A DNA stretch of 64,000 nucleotides from Nanobdellota archaeon (GTDB lineage: Archaea; Nanobdellota; Nanobdellia; Pacearchaeales; GW2011-AR1). Position numbers and translations under genes: made by a program. Of the stretch, positions 46,585 through 55,600 are shown piece by piece. The stretch covers positions 1-64,000 of the forward strand of contig JAUYMA010000010.1 in NCBI GenBank assembly GCA_030698805.1. Reading direction: 5' to 3'. Under the pieces are notes generated by a model. That model had not been told where the DNA came from, did not search any database, and worked only from the letters and a program-made list of their open reading frames with translations. Position 1 is the first letter of the stretch, and each line of letters opens with the position of its first letter.

Positions 46585-46865
46585 AAACAAATTTGAGGTC
46601 TTTAGTGGCTGCAGGATTATTTGTTGTTAGTTCTGCCAGCCAGAGTTATGCTGCAAACACAAATGATAATTATGCTATTGGGGATCGGACCAATAATTAT
46701 AGTTTAGAAAATGCAGCGATAGAAGCGAGAGAGATTGAGACTGGGCATAAGGAAGGAGTAGGATTTCCATGGCCTCTTGGAGTTGCAGTGGCGTACATGT
46801 TTATTCTGGCGGCGTGGCCTACTAGAAAGAAGAAGACTAGTGAGTATACTGGGGGAGATAAATGA
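46581..46865 (+). CDS. Small exported/TM protein
   Basis: Signal peptide MKTNLRSLVAAGLFVVSSASQSYA; C-terminal TM LGVAVAYMFILAAW then RKKK; overlaps both neighbours. Confidence 0.5.
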   Translation: MKTNLRSLVAAGLFVVSSASQSYAANTNDNYAIGDRTNNYSLENAAIEAREIETGHKEGVGFPWPLGVAVAYMFILAAWPTRKKKTSEYTGGDK

Positions 46866-47536
46866 CCAATCAAATTGAAGGCCTAGAGTGCGCTATTCTC
46901 ATAAATGAACAAACTTTATCATTTGTTGAAGACAGGCTGAGACAAAATTCTTTTGATAGGCAGGCACTAGAAGTTAAAAGAGCAGCTTTAAACCAAGTAG
47001 AAGAATGGATTGCTGAGGCTGAGCAAGTTCATGGAAATCATCATGTGGCCAACCTTGGCAAGATACAGCATAATAAATATTCTGGCCAAGCTAAATATAT
47101 AATTGCAGAAATAAAAGCAGGAGCATTAGGTCCTGTAAAAAATATTCTTGTTGTTGATGATCAATATGGCAAGGCTGATGATCCAATGTTTTCCGAGAGA
47201 TATGGGAACGATAAAGTCCAAGGCTATAGGTTTACACTTGAAGACGCTTTTGATGGGACTAGATACAGTTCTAAAAAAGTAGTGGCCCGCATTAGAACTG
47301 AACAACGAGTCCATGGCATTTTATTGGATTTGGACTTTGGCAGACAGGAGAGTTATGGGGAAGAAATATTAAGCGATGTGAGGGCACATTATCCTGAAAT
47401 TCCTATTTTAATACACTCTTCTAATAACAACGCGCAAACACTTTTAAGATGCTTGTCTAAGGGAGCAGCCGGTTCAATGCCTAAAGTGCCTTCCTGTGCC
47501 ACTATGAAAGAAGTGTTAGACAGATATATTTCTTAG
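46862..47536 (+). CDS. Receiver-like domain protein with N-terminal helical extension
   Basis: VKNILVVDDQYG...HGILLDLDFGRQESYGEEILSDVRAHYPEIPILIHSSNN...LSKGAAGSMPK. Confidence 0.65.
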   Translation: MTNQIEGLECAILINEQTLSFVEDRLRQNSFDRQALEVKRAALNQVEEWIAEAEQVHGNHHVANLGKIQHNKYSGQAKYIIAEIKAGALGPVKNILVVDDQYGKADDPMFSERYGNDKVQGYRFTLEDAFDGTRYSSKKVVARIRTEQRVHGILLDLDFGRQESYGEEILSDVRAHYPEIPILIHSSNNNAQTLLRCLSKGAAGSMPKVPSCATMKEVLDRYIS

Positions 47537-47645
47537 ATTTGTCTTATCGAAAACAAATCCATAAGCAATTTAATAATAGTAATGCTTGTAAGGTAATAAA
47601 ACATTATCTTCGGATTAAAATACCTGACAGAAATGAGGGAACAAG

Positions 47646-47936
47646 ATGAATAAATTAAGAAGAGAATGGGATGTTTGGGCATATATCATATTATTTACTT
47701 TATTATTAGCCTATGTTTTTTATCTAAGGCAGACATGTGAGGAGCTAGGGTGTCTGGCTATCATAATCCCCCTAGTTTTAATAGGGATAATTAGTGTTAT
47801 TGAATTTATTATCTGCATTTTTGTTCTTACTAGAAGAAAACTTTTTATTATTGAAAGGATAATTGTTTTTCTAGTAAGCGGTCTAATAACTTTATTCTCA
47901 GCTTCTTTTGCCTTATACTCCGCAGTTAATAATTAG
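47646..47936 (+). CDS. Small three-TM membrane protein
   Basis: Hydrophobic segments. Confidence 0.45.
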   Translation: MNKLRREWDVWAYIILFTLLLAYVFYLRQTCEELGCLAIIIPLVLIGIISVIEFIICIFVLTRRKLFIIERIIVFLVSGLITLFSASFALYSAVNN

Positions 47937-47994
47937 ATCCTTCCAAGAGAATGTTATCATTTGCTACCACTATCTTTAAATAAACTCGCAATGA

Positions 47995-48330
47995 ATGCAA
48001 GGAATGGGCGAATATGAATACCGATACCCTAAAGATCAGTGGAGCGAGGTTTTTGGGACAATGCTCAAAGCAATGAATACTCATAGAAAAGAATATGCTG
48101 CTGATCTTCAAATGCTTCTAGGCGGATGGATTAGAAATAGGATAGAGTTATATGGTTCTGAAAAGAGCTTTTCTATTGAACAATTAGATAAAGGAGCAAG
48201 GTTGCAGGGACAATCTCCTATGGCTTACATAGTATATTTGTTTGGTCAGCCCACTCCGGAGCAATGGATGAAAGAATTTATTGCTTGTGCAGACTTTGAT
48301 TTTGCAGGAGCCAGGCAAGAAGCCGCATAA
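47995..48330 (+). CDS. Hypothetical protein
   Basis: ORF. Confidence 0.4.
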   Translation: MQGMGEYEYRYPKDQWSEVFGTMLKAMNTHRKEYAADLQMLLGGWIRNRIELYGSEKSFSIEQLDKGARLQGQSPMAYIVYLFGQPTPEQWMKEFIACADFDFAGARQEAA

Positions 48331-48384
48331 TCTCTTCACTTATTAATTGATAAATATTATATACTATAGCTTCATTTTACTTAA

Positions 48385-48756
48385 ATGTTTAATGGGTTGA
48401 GAAAATTGGCCACTACAGGATATAAACTTGCAATTTATTTTTTAGAAGACCCTCTTGATGCTTGTATAAGAGAGGAGATAGAATATGAAGAGGAAATAGA
48501 AAGAATGAGGGCAATTCTTAGGGTAAGCACTAGATTCGTAGAGAGATCAGCTGTTTTTATAGAAGAAAATAAACCTTTTTACTTGCCTGAACAGATAGAT
48601 CAGCTAGAGAGCAAATTCAATTTTTATGCATTTCTCTATGAAAAAGTAATGCGAGACGAAGGAGTCTATCGAGAAATTGAGCCTCAACTTTTTGAAAGAT
48701 GGGATACTGCTTCAAGAAAATTAGAGGATTTATTTGAAGAGTGCTATCTTAATTGA
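48385..48756 (+). CDS. Hypothetical protein
   Basis: ORF. Confidence 0.4.
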   Translation: MFNGLRKLATTGYKLAIYFLEDPLDACIREEIEYEEEIERMRAILRVSTRFVERSAVFIEENKPFYLPEQIDQLESKFNFYAFLYEKVMRDEGVYREIEPQLFERWDTASRKLEDLFEECYLN

Positions 48757-48757
48757 C

Positions 48758-49198
48758 TTAGTATTTTAATACTAATATGAGCGACGCTGCCAAAATTACT
48801 AGGTTCATACTGCTGGCGGTTAGGCACAACGGGCAGTATTTCTTTAATATCCTTGACTGTACATAAAATAAGAATATGGAGAATAGTACTGCTGGAATAG
48901 AAGCTAGGAAAATTAAAGAGGATAAATTAATTCCATATATACTATTTTGGAAGATTGCTGAAATCGAGATTATTAATGCCATTATATAGTAAGCAGCACC
49001 GATTATCTCATTCCTTACATAAAAAGTGTACGCCCATTTTGTATCTGTAACTGCTTTGCTAGGGTATCTCTTGGGGCGGTGAAAGAAAGGCATTTCTTTA
49101 TGAGTATAAAGAAGTCTGGTTGAGGTTGCAAGGCCTATGATCGAGGCAATTATCAGGATTATTAAGTATATTGGCATGCATTTTACAAGAAAATTCAT
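48758..49198 (-). CDS. VKOR-like membrane thiol oxidoreductase
   Basis: Multi-TM with KKYCPLCLTASSMN CxxC motif near C-terminal helix. Confidence 0.6.
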   Translation of the reverse strand: MNFLVKCMPIYLIILIIASIIGLATSTRLLYTHKEMPFFHRPKRYPSKAVTDTKWAYTFYVRNEIIGAAYYIMALIISISAIFQNSIYGINLSSLIFLASIPAVLFSIFLFYVQSRILKKYCPLCLTASSMNLVILAASLILVLKY

Positions 49199-49290
49199 AA
49201 TAAAAAATTAATGGAGGTTTAATCTTCTCTCATTACTATAAGTAACTGTATGGTGGTAACATTTATATAGGATTTTTTTGTTTTATTAAT

Positions 49291-50052
49291 ATGGGATTAG
49301 AGTTAATATTAGCACAGAAATTAGAACCTGAAGGGCCTCATTTTCCTATCAGCAATCCTCAGCTGACTCGAGATGCGAGCGAGGCGAAAGGGAATATTTT
49401 TGCTGCTTTTGAGCAAGGAGATTCTTATGATAGGGTATTAAGAGTTGAGGCTGCGCTATTGGATAAGTGGAAATGGGGAGAGAGATGGGAAGATTATTTG
49501 GACTCTCCCCTCTTAGCTCATGCTGATGCAGCTTTGTCTCTAAGGGGAATGTATGATGCGGTTGTAGGAGTAGAGAAAGGGGGAATTCCTTTTTCAGATA
49601 TATTTGAGATGCTGGGATTTCCTGTAGCTAAAATTGAATATTCTCATTATAAAAGAAAAATGGAGAGGCCAAGCATGGCCGAATCAGAATTAGATAAACT
49701 TAAGAAAAAGAAGAGCATTTTAGTTGTAGATGTTGATGTAGTTACTGGGCAGACTATTAGAGCAGTTAAAGATTATTTACTTCAACACAATATTAATTTA
49801 AATGCAGCATATACTGGTTTGTCTGCCTGGCCTGGAATAGAAACGGAAGAACCATTTATTGGAGAGGATAAGGTTAATTTTAAAGCATTTTGGAAACAAT
49901 GCGGAAGCCTTAGGCAGCTGAAAAGCCAGTATCCTTATAAAAAAGAAATAATTCCTGCGGGATTGAGGGTTTTTACATCCAATGGCAGAATTGTATCCAA
50001 CGAAGAGAAAGCTATTCGTGCAGCGAGAAGAATAGGAGAATACTATAAATGA
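49291..50052 (+). CDS. Phosphoribosyltransferase-like protein (1)
   Basis: ILVVDVDVVTGQTIRAVKDYL PRPP-loop-like motif. Confidence 0.65.
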   Translation: MGLELILAQKLEPEGPHFPISNPQLTRDASEAKGNIFAAFEQGDSYDRVLRVEAALLDKWKWGERWEDYLDSPLLAHADAALSLRGMYDAVVGVEKGGIPFSDIFEMLGFPVAKIEYSHYKRKMERPSMAESELDKLKKKKSILVVDVDVVTGQTIRAVKDYLLQHNINLNAAYTGLSAWPGIETEEPFIGEDKVNFKAFWKQCGSLRQLKSQYPYKKEIIPAGLRVFTSNGRIVSNEEKAIRAARRIGEYYK

Positions 50053-50753
50053 AAACTAGAATAATAAATCCAAGAGAAGAATATAGCACTACTAGGATAG
50101 TTGAAGAAGGATTAGCCCCTTTATTTAGAAAATTTGAGCAGGAATTTAGAAAGTATACTGCTGAAAGACTAGGCTTTGAAAGAAGATATAACACTGCTAA
50201 TTTTAATCAGTATGTGGGGTATTTGGAAAGAGCATGCCATGCGGCTGAGACCTTGAGCAGCCAGTATGATCTGGGACTAGGTGTTGCAAAGAAAGGGATG
50301 TGGCTTTCTTATGTTTTCTCTTTGTATGGGTTGACTGCCCACGACTTATTAGTTGCAAGGACAGGGCCTGTTACAAGAGCAGGCTTGCCACTGACTCCTT
50401 TGTATAGCACTGATGTACCTGATAAAAAAATATTGATTTTCGATAATGATTTGGTAACTGGAAAAACTGTAGAAGCGGTGGCTGAGAAAATGATAAAAGC
50501 AGGAGCTGAAAAAACTGATTTATTGTTGATTTATGGTAATACAAGACTTACTCCTCAATTTCTTGAGCAGGTTAGTCCTACTTTGAAGGCTAGATCTAAA
50601 ATTGTGGGAATAACTGTAGATGGTGAGGTAGTGGTAAACACTCATAATCAAATTCCTTCCATTATAAGTCAATCGTGGAGTCTTGAGAAAGATTTTAATC
50701 CTAGCAGGAAACATCTTACTAGATTGGCAGAGATTTTAGGAGTTAAATTATGA
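50049..50753 (+). CDS. Phosphoribosyltransferase-like protein (2)
   Basis: ILIFDNDLVTGKTVEAVAEKM; 4-bp overlap with preceding gene. Confidence 0.65.
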   Translation: MKTRIINPREEYSTTRIVEEGLAPLFRKFEQEFRKYTAERLGFERRYNTANFNQYVGYLERACHAAETLSSQYDLGLGVAKKGMWLSYVFSLYGLTAHDLLVARTGPVTRAGLPLTPLYSTDVPDKKILIFDNDLVTGKTVEAVAEKMIKAGAEKTDLLLIYGNTRLTPQFLEQVSPTLKARSKIVGITVDGEVVVNTHNQIPSIISQSWSLEKDFNPSRKHLTRLAEILGVKL

Positions 50754-51430
50754 AGGAATCAGTAAGTGCAAAGGATATTTCTGCAGTTTCTTTTGATTTA
50801 GATGGCACTATCTTACGAAGAGAATTTGATTTCTGCTTGTGGGGAGAAGGAGGTTATGAGGGAACCCTATGGAAATTTGTCGGAAAACATCTAGGATGCA
50901 AACCTGCTGAAGCTTACCGCCTGGCCGCACAACTTATACCTCAAGTTAACTGCGGAAGGATAAGCGTAAAATCTTGGATCAATCATTACGGACTAAAAGA
51001 AAGTGAAGGGGAGATATTGGCCAGGGTTGAGGAGCCGTTGAGATTATACGTTGATTATACTCCCAATTTAATCAAAATATTACGCGCTCACAATCTCAGA
51101 GTATTGCTTTTAACTGAAAGTTCTGGCGAACTTTTGAATAAGAAACTTGATGACACAGGAATCAGAGGAGACTTTGATCAGATTTATTCATCTGTTGAAA
51201 TATGCAATGATGAAAAATGCCCTGCATTTTATGAGCACGTCTTAAGAGAGGAAAGATTGCCTGCCCAGAGAGTTATTCATTTTGGAGATTCGGTAACCAA
51301 AGATTATCAAATTCCGAGATCTTTAGAGATGAGAGCATTTTTACTTCATAGAAGCAATGGATTAAATGCGAGAGTTGAACCGGGTCATCAAATAAATTAC
51401 CTTTATCAAATTTTGGAGCTCATTAAATGA
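50750..51430 (+). CDS. HAD-superfamily hydrolase
   Basis: VSFDLDGTILRR, VLLLTES, VIHFGDSVTKDY; 4-bp overlap. Confidence 0.8.
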   Translation: MKESVSAKDISAVSFDLDGTILRREFDFCLWGEGGYEGTLWKFVGKHLGCKPAEAYRLAAQLIPQVNCGRISVKSWINHYGLKESEGEILARVEEPLRLYVDYTPNLIKILRAHNLRVLLLTESSGELLNKKLDDTGIRGDFDQIYSSVEICNDEKCPAFYEHVLREERLPAQRVIHFGDSVTKDYQIPRSLEMRAFLLHRSNGLNARVEPGHQINYLYQILELIK

Positions 51431-52608
51431 AAGAAAACAAAATAATAGTCTCTACTGATATTGGATCGGATCCTGATGATGCATTGTCTATACTGGCGAT
51501 GCTTAATAATAATTTGAATGTTCGAGCTGTTCATACTGTGAATGGAAATGTTAATGCTCGATCTTATATCGCCAGGCACCTCTTAAATTTAGCAGGAAGA
51601 AAAGATGTCAAAGTTGCCCGCGGGCCTTCTGAATCCTTAGAGAAATTAATTGAACCTTTCTCTTATCTGGAAGATTGCTACATAGAAGATTCTTTTATTG
51701 ATGAAAAGGCTTCTGAGGAAGTTGGAGATATTACCTTTAAACCATTACATCGGGTTGGAATTATGCCTCATGCCCGAATAGATTTAGCAAGCAGGCTATT
51801 CAAGGATAAATATACTCTTTTTAGCCTTGGACCTTTAACACTTATAGCTCAGTTAATCGAACAGCATCCTGAATTAATTGCCAATATAGAAAGAGTTTAT
51901 GTAATGGGTGGAAGATTCCAAGCAGAAGCTTTAGAACATAATTTTAGATTTGATCCTCTCGCTGCCCAAAAAGTCTGCGATTCAGACTTGCCTTTAACTA
52001 TTGTCTGCGGAGATGTATGTGAGAGTTATAGATTGCCTTTAGAAAGTCTTGATCAATTAGCGAGTCCTGCTGGAAGATATGCAAGACGCATGGCGGCAGG
52101 GTATGCTGCAGCAAAAACTGCTGAGGAATTTATTTATTATAATGAGGGTATTAGCAGATCCCTTTTACAGCTTTTGCAAGATAAGGTCAAGACAACTCCG
52201 CTCGCCGCACGAGAGCTTGGAAAGAGAGAATCCTATGAACTACAATGTAAAAAAGATAGTTTGCTTGTCAATATTGATGATCCAATTTATGCAGCATTTG
52301 AGCCTGCGCAATATACTCAACAATATTCTGCATTAATGGGCATTTTGAGAGAACCAAAAGGATATTTTGAATTTGCTGCTTCAGCATTACATCTTTTGGA
52401 AACTATTGGGCCTAAAACTCTTTCTCTTGCTGATGTTTTTGTTCCTTATTGCTTTCTCTATCCAGATCACCTAAGTGTTAGGAAGGGAAGTGTGAAAGTT
52501 AGCCTGCCTTTTGGCCAGGCGGAATTAATTGAAGGAGATAAGCATGAAATTGTTACAGGGATTGATGTTGATCATTTTAAAGAATTTGTCAGCAGAAGTT
52601 TGAGATAA
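51427..52608 (+). CDS. Inosine/uridine-preferring nucleoside hydrolase family protein
   Basis: IIVSTDIGSDPDDALSILAML; LGPLTLIAQLIEQHPEL; VYVMGGRF...NFRFDPLAAQKV; 4-bp overlap. Confidence 0.8.
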   Translation: MKENKIIVSTDIGSDPDDALSILAMLNNNLNVRAVHTVNGNVNARSYIARHLLNLAGRKDVKVARGPSESLEKLIEPFSYLEDCYIEDSFIDEKASEEVGDITFKPLHRVGIMPHARIDLASRLFKDKYTLFSLGPLTLIAQLIEQHPELIANIERVYVMGGRFQAEALEHNFRFDPLAAQKVCDSDLPLTIVCGDVCESYRLPLESLDQLASPAGRYARRMAAGYAAAKTAEEFIYYNEGISRSLLQLLQDKVKTTPLAARELGKRESYELQCKKDSLLVNIDDPIYAAFEPAQYTQQYSALMGILREPKGYFEFAASALHLLETIGPKTLSLADVFVPYCFLYPDHLSVRKGSVKVSLPFGQAELIEGDKHEIVTGIDVDHFKEFVSRSLR

Positions 52609-52680
52609 TTTTTTTCTCCGAGGGAGAACATTTAAATATAAGCTATTATAAGCTAAATGTAAAGGGTTTTATAAAAAGAC

Positions 52681-55600
52681 GTGAAGCTTGATAAAAGAAA
52701 AGCAAGTTATCGCAAGAAGATAAATAGCGTTAACCTTGCACTTTATATTTCCTTTGGCGTCGCTATTTTGCTTCTATCTTTTAATTTTGTTTCTTTAACA
52801 GGGCAGGCAGTTCTGGGAATTGCTTCTTCTGATCCAAATTTTTATGTCGTAGGAATTCACTATTCTCTTAGCGATGGGATTCTTAATAGCGGCGAAAGAA
52901 TAGAACTTAAGGGCTCTCTTTTTCTTTCTAACTACACTTCAAATGGCACATTAGTCTCAAGCTACGCACCCTTGCCAAATGCAGCCATAAATATTACCAT
53001 CAGGATGAGCAATGGAACTTATTATTCTAATCATACCTTAACTACTGATGCAAATGGCAGTTTTTATTCTAGAAGCAATTATTATACTGTCGCGCCTTTG
53101 ATTAATGCCCCAGTTTCTGCTGGAAATTATTTCATCAGGGCACAATATAATGGATTGAGCAATCGCACTTCAGAATTAAATATCCAAGTAATGAATAAAA
53201 CTTTAGATGTATTCAGAATAAGCTCTGAGAAGGCAAAATACAATCCGGGAGATAGCATAGTGGTTACTCTCGAGGCTGTTAAACTAGTTGGAGATAAGGA
53301 ACTTTACATTAGCAATGTTACTATTAATGGAACTTTCCGCAATTCTACCAAGGCAGTTATTAATAATTTTAATTGCACTACGGGCAGCAATGGCCAATGT
53401 GCGATTAGTTTCACTGCCCCTTCTAAATATGGAAGTTACAAACTGGAAGCTGGTCAATTCAAATCATTCAGTACTCTTGAAATTGTTCCTTTCTCTTTTA
53501 GATTAAGCATGAAAGATGAATTGGGAGAATCAGATAAGCATCTTTTTGCGGTAGGGGAGCAAGCGAGAGTTGCAGTACAGATCGTGAATACTTCTTCCTC
53601 TTCTGATCAATATTCCTTCTCAGGATATATTCGTGATTCTAATTTAAACGTCATAAAAATAATAAATTCTACAAATCTTAGCAATAATAATTCATTTACT
53701 AACTCATTCCTATTTACTGTTGACTCTTTAACTTTTAATTCTTATGGAACTTATTTCGCTTACGTAAATGTTAGTAAAGCGGGGGGATCTAGCGCAAGCG
53801 CGGGAGTGAGTTTCAGAGTCCAAGATTGGAAGATCTCAAGTGAGAAGAAGAGCACCAATTCAGGATTTGAATACGAATACAGCGCTTTCACAGACAATTT
53901 ATTAAGATTCGAGACTTATCCAAGATACAGCAATAATGGGTCAATTATAGCTAATTTAAGCGCCGGATTATTTACTGTAGCACTTAAAGACCAGTCGAAT
54001 AACGTCCTAAATACGACTACTGTCAGTTGGAATGCAAGCTGTGGAAAAGAAGGATGTTATGAATTCTCTATTACTGCGCCTAATACAACTGGAAAATATA
54101 ACATTTATACAATTCTATCATATTCTGGAAGTACACAAACAGACAAGAAAGTAATAAGTGTTATAGATAGCGTCATGTCTGCCCAAGCCACTGACAAAGA
54201 TGGAAACTTGAAAGAACTATTCGGTGCTAAAGAATATGCCTACATTTCATTAAGCGCTTATAACCTCAGCAACGCCCAATATAATTTAAGCGAAGCTGAA
54301 ATATTTAGTATCACCTATACAAATGGATCAAAAATAACTTATACAAATGTCAGTAATTTTGACTCAGTCAATTCTTCGGATTCGGTATATCAATGGGCTT
54401 GGAATTCTACTCTTCAGAGAATAAAATTAGAAACTCCTCACTTCGGGGGATTGTATAACGTTTATGTTTTTGGAAACAATAAAACTTTAGGCGCAAATTC
54501 GCAATTAATTGTTAATCCCTATGATTCATGTATCGTATCTAAAAATACTCCCGGGCAAGTAAGCGGAAGTGGTTATTACTACGTCTGGCAATTCAAAACG
54601 TCAGATACTATTTATTTCGATTTAAAACTTACCCAGGCAAATAATCCGTTAGGAAAGGCTACTGCTCTTAATTCTACTAATAGCAGTGCTTATGGTATGG
54701 GCTCTGCTTGCACCACTGATTCTACCAAACAAGTAGTAAACAATGCTACTTTGACTATATTAGAAGTTAAGAATTCTGAGTCTGGAGAAATACAACAGTT
54801 TAACACTACTGAATCAACCTGTCAATCCAGTGATAGCTCTGGCGGATATAGTTGCACTCTAAAGCCTGCCAGTAAGTGGAGTGGAGGAATCCAGAATGTT
54901 AAATTTAGCGTTGTAGGAAATGACGGGACAACTAGCACATTCTATGGAAAATTTGAAGCCAGAGCCTTTTATCTTTATGGATGGACTTCCACTTGGCAAA
55001 ATAATCCTAATAATAATATATCTTTGAACTTAAGACTTTATGAGGCAGGAACTAGCTACTGGAGCTCTTCAGGAAGCAGCGGAGGAGTAAGTGGCACAGT
55101 CACTTTGAAGAAAGTAGAATATATGGGGGGAGATGGAGAATGGATATGGCCTCCTGTAGATGCAGGATACAACGCTTCTAATGTTAATTCTACCAGTATA
55201 AGCACTGGGGCAGGAACCCTTACTATTCCAGTTTCTTCTGCTTCTGGAGGAACTTGGAAAACAGGAAATTACCGTGCCGTATTGCAAGCAACTACTTCTG
55301 CGGGAGATAGTGATTATGGGTATGCTTGGTTTGGCGTTAAGTTATGGGATGTTTATGGAACTCCTATTGAGTGCACCAGTTATGGATGCAATTACAAAAA
55401 TTATTTTAATTCACGAGAAAATGTGACTCTTTACATAAGAATCAACAAAGCCGGAAACTATAACGATGCTGGAGGGCAAGACATTTATGGCAATGTCAGT
55501 ATAAGTGTTAAGAAAATCCAAGATTGCAGAAAATGGCCTTGCACTGAATTGAATGCGAGCAAATATGCTGCAACAACAATAATTGTAAATTCTTCTAGCC

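Noticed and set aside
49291-52608. Tellurium-resistance (Ter) type biosynthetic cluster because of PRTase plus HAD genes
   Set aside because: No TerD/TerC-like genes or ATP-grasp partners beside it; similarity is only in enzyme classes.
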